Assembly (NCBI GenBank): GCA_951213105.1
Contig: OX578144.1
Span: 83,155,015 to 83,219,014, forward strand
DNA from: Amaurobius ferox
Lineage: Eukaryota > Arthropoda > Arachnida > Araneae > Amaurobiidae
DNA: 64,000 bases
Direction of reading: 5' to 3'
Notes under the pieces: generated by a model
What the model was told of the DNA's origin: nothing
Database searches by the model: none
Seen by the model: only the letters and a program-made list of their open reading frames with translations
Part shown: in pieces, positions 46,503 to 57,190 of the stretch
How the letters are laid out: every line of letters begins with the position of its first letter
How positions within the stretch are numbered: the first letter of the stretch is position 1
Position numbers and translations under genes: made by a program

Positions 46503-47079
46503 TTTTTTTTATTTATAAATTTAGTAATGAATAGTAATTTTGAAGATGTTTTTAAAAATACCATGTTATGAAAAATATTTCTAATTTATATGACTTCAAA
46601 AATTCCGTTTTGCTTTTCAATTTTTTAGGTGATGCAGCATGAGCATTTAGAAACTTTAGTAGGTAAGTTATATGTTTGTTCTTATTACACAACGCAAAAT
46701 GTAATCCTAACTTTAATTCAAGAAGCTAATTCTTTTACCAAGAAAGCAAACATTATCTCTATAATATTAAATCAATAATCTTTTTAAAAGTTATTTTCAT
46801 TTTAAAGTCGCGCTATATCATTTGAGAGACAATAAGAGCTGCAACGTTTAAGTATTGTGCGTTTTCGAACTAAAATAGTAAACTTAAAGTTAAAAATGTG
46901 TACGATTATTAAATGAGTGGATGTTCTAAAAGTAATTTTAATCATATTAACACCATGTGTGAAAGCTACCACCAGCCGTTAACAAGTTGTGACAGATTTT
47001 AGATTCAACACAGTGAACGCATTAGCTATCGAAGGAATAGCCATTAGCATGCACCTTTTTTATTACTTCGATTTTTAAC
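46503..47079. other. AT-rich stretch, nothing recognised
   Basis: No supported feature. Confidence 0.5.
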
Positions 47080-48015
47080 TCTTTCCAACATAGTTGGAAT
47101 ATGTTTATGACTTTGGTCATTCTGTCTGTCTGTCCGTTCGTACGGTAACTTCCGTAAAAATTACTTTATCAAAATGATATTTTAGTATATTGTTGAGACG
47201 GTCTGCGAAATATATGGGTATAAAAATGAATAATATCACCCAATTAGTTTCGAATTCAACGCGGGTTGACAAAATGAAATACATTGAACCCTATGGGATC
47301 TAATTTTTCAAACATTTTTTAAGCGAAGTTAAAATTCACAAATTATTTCGAAATTTTTAGAAAATATTCAAATTATCACATAAAATGTGGAAAAAATTTT
47401 CAATAAAATATGTTGGGTAGTTTTTTAAAGTAAAAATTTAAATAATAATTACATCCATGATATATGAAAAAATCACTTGACTTATTGCAAAATAAAATAT
47501 GGCATCCGTGTTTTCCACTGTGATCGTGATATTTAAGGATCATTTAAATTTATATTTAGTGTTGCATCCGTTCTAAAACTGCTTTATTTTTGCATATCAT
47601 CTGTGTATCTAAATTTCCTTGCTTAAGCACTTATAATGATTTTTATTTTAAATAATCGGTAAGTTTTTATTATTTCTACAACGAAACCAAATTTTAACTT
47701 AAAAGGCATATAAGCAAATCAAGCGATTTTAAGGGGACTTGCATATGAAACTCTGAATTTGTTTTCACACAAAATTATTTAGCTCTGGAATCTGGAATAT
47801 ATGTGATATAAATGAAATATTCATTGATTTTACACAGAGAAGCAGACGATTTATATTTCAATGGAGTTTTAAATTTCCAAGCATAATAAATTACTGTTTT
47901 ACTGTGATATTTAAAAAAATATTACCGCATTTTAGAGATGTTTAAATAAAATTACATTTTAGTTGGAAAGTGCTTCATAATCATTGCTTGCGCATGTTTG
48001 ATCTTCCTTGTTTGA
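47080..48015 (+). mobile_element. Family B element, nearly full length
   Basis: Left hairpin ctttccaacatagttggaa (47087-47105), 'ctgtctgtctgtccg', 'gagacggtctgcgaaatata', 'cgcgggttgacaaaatg', shortened interior, then 'agttggaaagtgcttc' and a decayed palindrome 'aatcattgcttgcgcatgtt' (about 47978-48000). Sequence changes suggest an older copy or a subfamily with the 22888 fragment. Confidence 0.82.
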
Positions 48016-49584
48016 AAAGATGAAGATTTCTGTTGAATTTTATCGAGATCGAATCCAAAATGACTCCAAATTTTGATAGTATCTCTTCACAAAATTGAGG
48101 TTTGTTAATAGCCATTAACATGCACTATTAATAGCCATTAACATTTTGTTGTTATTTATATTTTTAAACAGATGAAGATTACTGTTGATTTTTATCGATA
48201 TATAGTCACAAATGACACCGAGTTTTAATAGTATTTTTCTCACAAACTCGAGATTTGTTAATTTATAATGAAATCCCTTTCTTGGAAACATTTAATAAAT
48301 ATCAATATTTTATGCTTTTCAATTGTGTGCTATCAAATCAATACAATTTTTAAACTAAATATTCCTACTGAGATATACATACACATGTGATATCTATCAT
48401 TTTTAAGTTTTCCTCATGCATGGGTAGGGCAAGTATTGCAATGGAGTTGGAAATTATAATAAGTCTAGTATTTAAGTCTGTCAAAGAGTAGAAAGCAGAC
48501 GCGCGTGAAGAAATAAGTGCAACTTTCCGTCAAACTTTTATTTTGTTTAACAATGTATGGTACTTATTTTATAAGTGTACAAATATATAGTGCTGTATGC
48601 CAACGGGGTTTGAAAACATGTTTTCGTTTCCCGACATATGGAATCGAAAATTCGGTTCTCTCAAACCTATAGTCGATACTTTTCATATGCAAAGATTTAA
48701 TGTTCTTGGTCAAAGCAAAATTTCTGAAAGACAACTCCATGTTAGGCAATTATATATACCCTATTTAAAAAATAAACAGGTGTTGGGCTAATATATTTTT
48801 ATAACATTTTACTTTTATACGAAGAAATGGATTTCAGGTTGATATGGAATAAAAAATACTTCTTGCCAGGTAAAAGAAAGCTTTCCCAAAGAAAGAACTC
48901 GTTAATAGATTTCTTATAAAGTCGCTAAAGTTCACACTCTAATCTTCTGCAGCTTACAGAATACACATACTCATGTACTTATTTATATTTTCATTCTGTT
49001 AGTTTTAAATAAAACTAAAATGTTTATTCATTTGACTAATAGTTAAACAATTTTCGCATAAAAAATATTTTTCTGATAATTAGGCATATTATATTGCAAA
49101 TATACTGCAGATATTTAATCCTCAAAATAATAAAACTCATCTGCTGTGAACAAATATGTTTGTTGTACTTAGTCTCAGTTATTCATGTTATTCCTAAACA
49201 TTTGCCAAATGAATTCAGTACGTGATATTATTTATATTTCTGCATATATATAAATGCATTTAGGAATAAAAAGAAAAAAATACTAAATATTTTTTGTCCA
49301 TCTAGAGTAAAAAATGTTTCTGCCTCTTTTATTAGATATGGTACAGTTATTTTCATAAGACATTTCATATGTAAATTGAATCTGAGTAGATTTTTGATTT
49401 TTACCAAGTAAAAAAAAATTACGTATATTAAGTTCACAATTTTATAAAATGCGATCTCATCAGTATGTTATTTTAAAAACATTCTTTGATAAAATCTTAA
49501 TTATCGTAAAAGCACATAATAAAAGAGGAGTCATACATATAGCAATAGAAGAAAATGTTTGCTTGTCTGCTTGCATTTAAACTG
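48016..49584. other. AT-rich stretch, no convincing gene
   Basis: Two about 100-bp similar stretches near 48000-48125 and 48170-48255 share 'gatgaagatt.ctgttgaatttttatcga' and 'aatagcattaacat'-like strings. The frame at 48597-48791 (64 codons) could end at AAACAG|GTGTTG, but no acceptor or domain supports it as an exon. Confidence 0.45.
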
Positions 49585-49793
49585 CATCCGTGCTAATCGT
49601 ACGAGGGTAACTTTCAGGCTTCTAACATCTTTTCACTAACATACGAGGTTGATTTGTTCGTGCGCCACTGTAAAGAACCTTTCTGTCTCAACCGGGAATC
49701 GAACCACGAACCTTCCTACTGGCCAACCAACACTCTACCATTAAGCTACTGGGACAGAATTACAAGTTCTTATTGTCGAAGTGGACTTTGCAA
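49585..49793 (-). mobile_element. tRNA-like SINE (family 2), inverted copy
   Basis: On the minus strand: leader 'aagtccacttcgacaataag', tRNA-like part (49755 down to 49684: gtcccagtagctt, A box 'tagcttaatggtagagt', B box 'ggttcgattcc'), 'ggttctttacagtg', then the body cgaacaaatcaacc, gttaccctcgtacgatt and agcacggatgcag. The best-preserved tRNA-like fold of the family; both stems of the acceptor region pair (gtccca/tgagac with one mismatch). Confidence 0.85.
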
Positions 49794-50152
49794 GGTCTAC
49801 GTACGCCCTTTTTCAGCACATAAGGAAATTTGCGGTTTACAATTTTTTATTTTTTCAGAAGGCAAAACCTTCGCGGTCTAGCGTTTGTTGGTCATCCTAT
49901 ATAGTAAGTATGAAGTGAACTGTATTGTGCTTTGCTCTACTTGAAACCTCGAAATTCTGTCACGTAATTTCCTTAACAGTTTGTGATAAATGCAGAATTT
50001 CCCCTGATGATTGCTAAAGTTTGCATTTCACACTTAACTAAATATCCTTGAATTGTGTATCGTGTGATTGAATCAAATATATATGTATTTTTTGTATCAA
50101 CAATCAATTCAAAATATTGTAACAAATCTGCGCCATTCATAGGTTTGATAGC
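49794..50152. other. AT-rich stretch with an unsupported frame
   Basis: The minus-strand frame 49973-50194 looks like a signal peptide followed by a short domain, but it begins with TTG, and its first ATG is well inside. I do not call it. Confidence 0.4.
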
Positions 50153-50430
50153 ATCTGCTATTATAAATAACAAAAATAAATAAACAATAATCAATACAAG
50201 AAATATTCGGCTTAATCCTATATCTAGTACACATACGAGTAGTTTACATAAGTTTTTATTACTAAACCTATTTATTACTAAACCTCCCTAGTTTTTATTA
50301 CTAAACTACTGCTATTATAAATAACAAATATAAATAAACAATAATCAATACAAGAAATATTCGGCTTAGTCATATATCTAGTACACATACGAGTAGGTTA
50401 CATCCATAAGTTTTTATTACTAAACCATTC
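50153..50430. repeat. tandem duplication, about 145 bp unit
   Basis: Two copies of a block containing ctattataaataacaaa, taaacaataatcaatacaag, aaatattcggctta, atctagtacacatacgag and aagtttttattactaaacc. First copy starts near 50157, second near 50302. Inside the first copy 'tttattactaaacct' is itself repeated. Few differences, so fairly recent. Confidence 0.85.
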
Positions 50431-50476
50431 AAGCCAGTTATCACTATTGGATGAAGCATAAGATTTCGTAAAGCAG

Positions 50477-50605
50477 ATGGCATCGCTACCTGCACCAATG
50501 AAGAATTTTGACATTGATATCTTATCTAAAACCTTCAACCTATTACTGCGTCTTGTATCCGGTATACTGGAAACCGCTATAATTTATTTTATTCGTTTTT
50601 TTAAG
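50477..50605 (+). CDS. possible coding exon (weak)
   Basis: An ATG at 50477 follows 'tttcgtaaagcag', a possible acceptor, and the frame runs 43 codons (MASLPAPMKNFDIDI at the start, LVSGILETAIIYFIRFFK at the end) to a donor-like AAG|GTAAAT at 50605/50606. The length is a multiple of three. The C-terminal half is hydrophobic and could be one membrane segment. Sequence is less AT-rich than its flanks. Could be a first or internal exon, but no partner exon on the plus strand is visible. Confidence 0.3.
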
Positions 50606-52060
50606 GTAAATTACATGGTGAGATACACTTATGCATATTTCACCATATTTTTCGTCATGTGAGCATAATTTCTTTCTATGATTCGGAGATATTTTATATA
50701 TCAGCATAATTTATGATATTTTCGATCCAGATTTCGATGAGCAAGGTTAGACGTTTTAGAATTCAAATTTCCGAATTTTTGTTTTTGTTTCAGAGATAAA
50801 TCTTGAATCATCATTTAAATTTCGACGTCTTCTTTTATTATTATTTTCTGTATTTACGGATTTAATTTCAATGGGTTTGCTACTCATCGCAGAATGCCGA
50901 ATTGTTGCCGAATTTTATCGACCATTACTTATAATTTAGTTTAGCTTTCTGAAGTTTTTCAAGTATAACCTGAACATCCCTCGGCAATTTACATAACCAA
51001 ACACTTTTTCAAAAATTGTATACTAATATGATCCCCACATAAGTAGCATATTTCATTCAACAATAGCGATGACTTTTTGAATTCCAATTCCATTTCCTGT
51101 AAAACAGTTTACACATTTTTGTTGTTGTTGTTAAACTTGAAACTGCTCAATGAGAAGGTTTCTGAGTGCTAAACATATTTCTCTGGCGGATCAAAAACAA
51201 TACCCGAAGCATAACTTAATGTTTGTGAATCAAAGTTGATACAAGGGTATAGTATTTTGTACTGTCGTTAGTTGTCTCTGAAACAACAGAATTTGCTTCT
51301 AACTGGACAAAATGCAACTGGAAATTATTTGGCAAAAAATAAAAGGAGGGATTTTTACTGAAACCCTGTCAATGTGTTGATTTTCTGCTAGGTCTGTATC
51401 CTGTCCATTTTCATCAATGGCATTATCCCCAGTAACTAACATCTTCTAGCTATCTATTTACTTTACAAAATTAATAATTGTTTCTCCAGTGTATAAAATA
51501 TAATGCAATTCAAAACAAGGACAGTTGTCACATGAGTTAGTTATCACAGCGATAATTTCTCGGCGGCTAGAGGGTTGTACTTTCTGTGATTGAAGGGCGC
51601 CTACGTTGCTATTTATTAAACCTGGTTGAAGAGAGAGTGTAATTTCGTTTTCAGCGTCGACATAAAAATTTTACTGGATTTATTCTGCACTCTTTAAGGT
51701 ACACATTGCTGTATTATTTGTTATAGTACGAAACTTATAGCTTTATACATTATTTATTGTATTGATTTTGATTATTGAATTACGGCAAGTATAAATAATA
51801 AATGTTTTGTCTAAAATGGAGGAGGAGGTGGGGGAGAAGCATACTGTCTCATTTCACTAGGGGCTAATTTTCGCATGGTAAGTATATCCCTGAACATTTT
51901 AACATATTTTCAGAGGTGACTTCGAAAAAGAAAAATAGCCAAATTAATAGTCAAAAACGTTAAACACCTATTCTTACGAACTTTTTTGAGACACAAAAAT
52001 TAGAGAAAGAAAAAGCCATATGCGAAAGAAAAAGGCAAAGAAAAATAGAAGAATACTTAC
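50606..52060. other. unassigned, possibly intronic
   Basis: No recognised repeat or gene. A purine patch 'ggaggaggtgggggag' lies at about 51818. If the minus-strand exon at 52061-52261 is real, the left part of this stretch would be intron of that gene. Confidence 0.4.
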
Positions 52061-52261
52061 TTCCACTATATCCAAGAATGCACCGAAGCAAAGAAAGCAG
52101 CAAGATACTAATCATGAAGAAGGTGATTATAATCTCTACTACCAAGTCAGTGAAGAACATTAGATACGTTTGAAAGAGATATGGATCATGTGTAAATAGT
52201 ATAAGAGATGGCTCTATGAAGATTGCTCTCCAGGTAAAAGTTAGCTCTACGTATGTCACAA
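52061..52261 (-). CDS. likely exon of a multipass membrane protein
   Basis: Minus strand, 201 nt. Acceptor 'aatcatcaacatcacag' before 52261, donor GGAA|GTAAGTATT after 52061, a near-consensus site. Read from the third base it is open throughout (66 codons plus one base), so both introns would be phase 1. The peptide starts VTYVELTFTWRAIF, contains LFTHDPYLFQTYLMFF, then LVVEIIITFFMISILLLSLL (a strong membrane segment) and ends RCILGYSG. Codon content is more balanced than the AT-rich flanks. The frame continues past the donor to a stop at 51960, but the low-complexity tail there looks intronic. I do not recognise the protein family. Confidence 0.55.
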
Positions 52262-52361
52262 CTGTGATGTTGATGATTAAATATATGACAAATTAATATA
52301 ACTAAAGTAGATGGACATAATATTAAAGGCACTAATTGAATTGCAATTTTCCGTTTCTTTA

Positions 52362-52434
<73 letters not shown>
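52362..52434. repeat. (TA)n microsatellite
   Basis: About 35 TA dinucleotides, with a short interruption at its start. Confidence 0.96.
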
Positions 52435-52437
<3 letters not shown>

Positions 52438-52578
52438 TTTCTTTCCATTTATTTAATTTACTTATAATGGTATATATAACGTTTTAATGTCTTCTACAAT
52501 AAGTTTCAAAATTTATAAATAAAGTAATTGAAACTTACGTTGGCAGATTTTACAAAACAAATAATAACATGAGAACCA

Positions 52579-53480
52579 TCTTAAATAATAAAAGGCAATG
52601 TCTGTGTGTCTGTCTGTCTGTGTGTCTGCCTTATACACTATAGGTTCAGCGACCGTGCGTCGGAGAGCTACGAAATTTGGCAATCAGAGTCCCGGGGGGG
52701 GGGGACACGTGAAAACCGATTTTTAAAATTTGAATTAATATTTTTTGTTGTTATTTAATGTTTTATGCGATTTCGACCATTTTTTTCCCTTTTCCCCCTT
52801 TTTCTCCACCATCCAGACGTCATAGAAAACAGCAAATTAGACGACCGGAAAGGTCAGACAATTGTAAGTAAAATATATCAATTTCAAATCTCAGAGACAC
52901 ATTCTAATATTTTTTAAAGATTTTAACACAAAAGTCACTTTCGGCTCAAAAAAGCGAACTTTCGTTTTTAAATCCTCGCATCCAAAAAAGCATCGAGATT
53001 TTCGACTAATAATTTACATTTTTAGAAAGCTTAAAGATCTGGCTTTCTTACAAGCCCAATCTAGTCAAGAAATAATTATAAATAGCCGCACAATCCCGAT
53101 TTTAATGAACTAATGTTCTCGACGACTTCACGCTGAAGAACTCCCATTTCTCACTTGCCCTGTGCACGCAGCCGGTGACGTCACTCCGTTTCCATGGAGA
53201 TCGTGCATCGGGTTACGAGAAAAATAAGAATATTTTTGAATTTTATTTTTGCTTGAATGATTTTGTGAAGCGCGTCGGATGTTTGATGTATAGAATGGAA
53301 CTTATTCCATGGAAATTTCCGGAGATGGTAAATTGGTCGAGAAAAGGCGTTTATCTTTTTGTTTGAAAAATTTTGCTAACAAACGTGCATCGGGTTAGAA
53401 AATTAAGTGATATTTTAAATGATGGAATTAAGAGCTTAGCATATGGTCATTATCAAATTTAAATGATTGAATTATGGTGG
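52579..53480 (+). mobile_element. possible Helitron, left end only
   Basis: TCTTAAATAATAAAAGGC preceded by A (52578), followed by a (TCTG)n run (52602-52628), a common opening of arthropod Helitrons. The interior to about 53480 is less AT-rich, includes a 10-G run (52693) and 'gtgcatcgggtta' twice (about 53201 and 53383). I found no CTRR end with hairpin, so the right boundary is a guess. The 63-codon frame at 53175 belongs to this block and has no recognised domain. Confidence 0.4.
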
Positions 53481-53605
53481 ATTGATGGATTTTTTAAATT
53501 GATATTTTTTTATTTTATGGATATTTTAAATGATGAAACAATGAAATGATGGAATGAGGATGATGGAATTAAGAGCTTAGCATATGGTCATTATAAAATT
53601 GAAAT
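53419..53605. repeat. direct repeat pair
   Basis: The string 'atgatggaattaagagctta' followed by 'gcatatggtcattat' occurs at about 53419 and 53559, about 139 bp apart. Confidence 0.8.
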
Positions 53606-53607
53606 TA

Positions 53608-54367
53608 GCTCGCGGAATTCTGCGCGCGGGAATTTAGTGCGCGAGAATTGCACTTGCTAGGCCCGGGTTCGATTCCCGCCACTGCCAAAACTGCCGCCGT
53701 GGTTCACGTGGAGTACGATCACGTTAAACATGTGGGTTCGTAAATCCTTCCGAGAAGATGGTGGTAGGGGAATGACGGTACGGATCCTGTGGATGTTCCC
53801 CTACTTGGTTCCGGTCTAAATTGTGTGAATAACAATAGAGTTATGGAGATTGTCGCGGAGGGCGCGGTAGCCCAGTGGTTAGCGTACGGGAATTGCATTC
53901 GGTAGGCCCGGGTTCTATTCCCGCCACTGCCAAAACTGCCGCCGTGGTTCACGTGGAGTACGATCACGTTAAGCATGTGGGTCCGTAAGTCCTTCCGAGA
54001 GGTTGGTGGTAGGAGAAGGAGGGTACAGTCTCTATGGATGCCTCCCCCACTGGGTTCCGGTCTAAATTGGGTGAATAAAAAGAAAGTTATGGAGATTGTC
54101 GCGGAGGGCGCGGTAGTCCAGTGTTTAGTGCGCTGGAATTGCACTCGATAGGCCCGGGTTCGATTCCCGCAACTGCCAAAACTGCAGCCATGTTCACGCA
54201 GAGTCCGATCGCATTAAACATATGGGTCCGTAAGTCCTTCCGAGAGATTGGTGGTAGGGAAAGGAGGGTACGGTCCCTGTGGATGTCTCCCCCACTGGGT
54301 TCCGATTTAAATTGGGTGGCACTTCCTGGCCGTCCAAAAAGTTACCTTACACCTTTCTGATAGGTCG
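53608..54367 (+). mobile_element. tandem trimer of tRNA-headed SINE 1
   Basis: Three head-to-tail SINE units: about 53608-53859, 53860-54105 and 54106-54367. Units 2 and 3 start at gggcgcggtag exactly 246 bp apart. Between units the normal tail is replaced by 'gaataacaatagagttatgg' and 'agattgtcgcgga' (or a close variant). Only the last unit has the normal body end (ggcacttcctggccgtcc ... cctttctgatagg). B boxes: gggttcgattcc in units 1 and 3, gggttctattcc in unit 2. This looks like local tandem amplification, not three insertions. Confidence 0.88.
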
Positions 54368-55091
54368 CGCCAGTGATTTTGCCAAGGTCAGAATTTTTAA
54401 GGGTAGCGAACAGGCTGGTCGCCGAAAACGATTAGTAAGAAATAAACGGTACAACTAACCAAAACTGCTGTGGCATCTAACCGTAAGGCAGGGTAAATTG
54501 TCCCACGTTTTTGTTGTACTTAGACATTTAAATTGATTATTTGCCACTCAGATATGTATTCTCCAATGATGAAAGTTGTCAATACTGTAGATATTATTGG
54601 ATTTCTGTTTATAAGAAGAAAGTGAAAATTCGAAATGTAAAAACTGAGACGACTAAGCCCTCTTCATCCTATAATACAGCCCACTGACTTCAATACAACA
54701 CTAATGTATGACATGTATTCCAATGAAACATTATGCATAAAAGTTCAATAAAGGTATAAACTACTTTCAAAGGCTTCTTCTCCCAGATGAATGAGACAAA
54801 GCACCAGTACTAAGGCAATTGCGCGTCTGTCCAAGTGCATGTTGTTAGAGTGCTGTATAGTAATGATCTTTTGTTAGGCAGTAGTATAATAAGTAATAGT
54901 ATAGACCATGAGAGGTGCGTGGCTACTATGTTTCCATACATTTAGTAGGGCAAGGCTGGGAAGAAATTCATTTTACCACTTTAGACATCCTTTCATGTGA
55001 CGTGCTCACTCCAGCTCTAAAGAAATCTGTAAATTAAAGAAACTTTTCTGAGACCTTATATCCATACTTATAAATTATTAAAAGAAAAGAG
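54368..55091. other. unassigned stretch
   Basis: No repeat or gene recognised. Confidence 0.45.
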
Positions 55092-56048
55092 ATATGATGT
55101 GGGCAACACATAACATGAGATTCCGTACATGATGCAAAAACTTCGCTTCTTTACCAGCAAAGTAGATGTACAAGATCCATGGCTCAATGTGTTGAATTAT
55201 ATATTAACATTCGGAACTTTTATGGATACAACGGATTTACGGAAGGAGACGGAAAAATCGCTAGACATGCCGATACGAATAAAACGAAAAAAAAAGTTCA
55301 CGTCAGAAGTGAATAAGAAGTAAAATATCTCAAAAACTACAATGAAATTAAAAAAAGGACTCTGTCCTGCAAAAATTCACCCATGTAGGTACTTGCTGCA
55401 AAAATTCACCCATGTAGGTACTTGCTGCAAAAATTCGTGGTCTTGCTCTTGCTAGTCTATTCAGGACGCGAACTCGCAGCTCCGATATTTTGTCTTTGAA
55501 TTTGACATTAAATATTGCTTAAACTGCAATATATATTAAAAAACAGCTTATTTCAGCATACTCCCCAAAGCTTTTTCTACAAGTGTACCAAATTTCATAT
55601 TTTTATATGCAATAGTTTTTGAGGTACGAAGCAAAGATTCTTGAGAAGCGAGAAATTTGTCAAACAGCAACCGGGGCTGCGGTTACTTTTTTTTAATACA
55701 GAGAGATTATTAAAAATCCTGTTTTTTAATGATTTTTTAAAAGAAATATTTTAAAATTGGAGTTCTTCCGAACATTTGATTGTTTTTAAAATCGATAGAG
55801 TTCCAGTATTTCTAATAATCATACCAATTTGTTTCAAATCGCTCCATTTGTTCATCGGATATCGCTTCCATAGTGTAAGGAACACATACGCTCATACACA
55901 CTAACTTACACGTACACATACGCAGACATCACTTCAAAAACGTTCGATTCGAATTCAGAGATGCTCTTCCGTCGAAAATTCGAATTCGAATTTCTGACCC
56001 CATCACAACACCTTCCCTGTACATTATACTATGCATGTAGGGAAAGTT
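55092..56048 (+). mobile_element. diverged family A relative, full length
   Basis: Left end 'gatatgatgtgggcaacaca' matches family A with a change in the first bases. The interior is mostly different, apart from the distal part: 'aaaaacgttcgattcg', 'cgtcgaaaattcgaattcg', 'ttctgaccccatcacaac' and a hairpin 'ccttccctgtacatta' / 'atgcatgtagggaaag' (56010-56046). It also has a 29-bp direct duplication (55373-55430). The 64-codon frame at 55129 is not supported. A second subfamily with the copy at 41613 is likely. Confidence 0.7.
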
Positions 56049-56057
56049 ATATATGGT

Positions 56058-56112
56058 TAGACGGTTCTGGGAATCTCCAAGGAAATTGAAAATCACCGGT
56101 TGAGAATCACTG
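56058..56112 (-). mobile_element. hAT-like terminal fragment
   Basis: 'accggttgagaatcactg' at 56095-56112 is, on the minus strand, cagtgattctcaaccggt, a typical hAT or hAT-MITE end. It extends to about 56058 ('cggttctgggaatctcca'). The partner end was not found. Confidence 0.5.
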
Positions 56113-56514
56113 TTTTAAATTGCTTTCCTCAGAGGTTTATACAGGGCTCACCTCAATAACTTCGCAAGAAAATGTCCATAAGTGCAGACGTTAGGTTTAT
56201 CTATTGAAACGTGGCAATGCCCGATCGGAAAAAATGATTGCAACGCCCCCAGTGGGGATTAAAACAATTATGATGACGAGTTCGGGAGCAAAGCAAAATA
56301 AAAGAAAATACCAATTATAAAATTATAGAGCATTGTCTAATTAACAGAAATCGACATCGATATTGAACTAACGCTTATATAGGAGACCATACATATCTCT
56401 CAGAAAATTATATCAACAGGGAGTGTAACTTGAAATGTTTCTCAAAGTATCCGGTAAAGTTTTTTATTGCATTCAAATGTGCATTTTTGTTGACAGGTTA
56501 AACTAGTTCTCCCA

Positions 56515-56860
56515 GGGGTCCAGCTTAGTGTTTAGGTCTTTGGGATAAGAGGCTGAAAGTTCTAATCTTCCACCCAGCGAGAACACAACCAGGTGGGTGA
56601 GCGGAATCATACACCGGATGAGGTCCAAAGATGGTCCCACTAAACTCGACCCCAGTTGCCGACTGGTATAGGCTCAGATCATGAATAGACACAGTCCGCC
56701 CCCACGTCACGAGTCCAAGTCACGGACAGCCGAAAGGTGTGCACAACAACCGTTTTCCTCGGATTAATGTGCCCCGGTTAAAGGGATCGATTAGAGCTGC
56801 AGAGCGAAGATCCATACACCACCTTTAAGGTGGGCAGTCCTGGGGGATTTTTTGTTGACA
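56515..56860 (+). mobile_element. family 3 SINE-like repeat, left arm
   Basis: tRNA-like start: 'gtccagcttagtgtttaggt' (A-box-like) and 'aaagttctaatcttcca' (B-box-like), then the GC-rich body including 'cgaccccagttgccgactgg', 'ataggctcagatcatgaata' and 'gacacagtccgcccc', matching 38195-37795 read on the minus strand. It faces the next copy tail to tail. Confidence 0.65.
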
Positions 56861-56869
56861 GGGGGAATC

Positions 56870-57190
56870 TAATGCACAAACTATACATTCCCCTATGTAG
56901 TAGGACGCCTCGGCTTCCGGACGTTGGCTCTGTAGCCTTTGATCCGCCTCCTCTAAGGGAATATACAAATCTGTGGATTGCTCCCGATTGTTCTCACTCG
57001 GGCTCTTCCAAGTTGCGGAGTGGGATTGGTCTATATGACCCTGCCCTCAGATCCGTAGGTGACTGGAGTCGAGACTTGACGGAATCACCTTCCAGCTCCC
57101 ATCCGGTGAATGGTTCTGCTGACTTTACTCCCCGGTTCGCGGTCCCGTTTGGTGTCGGATAAAACACTTTTGGTCCTACATCCCTAGCCG
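56870..57190 (-). mobile_element. family 3 SINE-like repeat, right arm
   Basis: Same family as the left arm but inverted. On the plus strand: ggacgttggctctgtagcc, ttgatccgcctcctc, gggctcttccaagttgcgg, ggtgactggagtcgagactt, ccggtgaatggttctgc and cccggttcgcgg. The 110-codon frame at 56830-57162 runs through it and is not supported as a gene. Confidence 0.65.

Noticed and set aside
49973..50194. Minus-strand frame with signal-peptide-like start
   Set aside because: The start is TTG, not ATG; the hydrophobic start comes from an AT-rich tandem duplication; no splice or domain evidence.
55129..55323. 64-codon lysine-rich frame
   Set aside because: Falls inside a diverged family A element; nothing supports translation.
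56830..57162. 110-codon GC-rich frame
   Set aside because: It lies entirely in an inverted SINE-like repeat whose relatives do not keep the frame.
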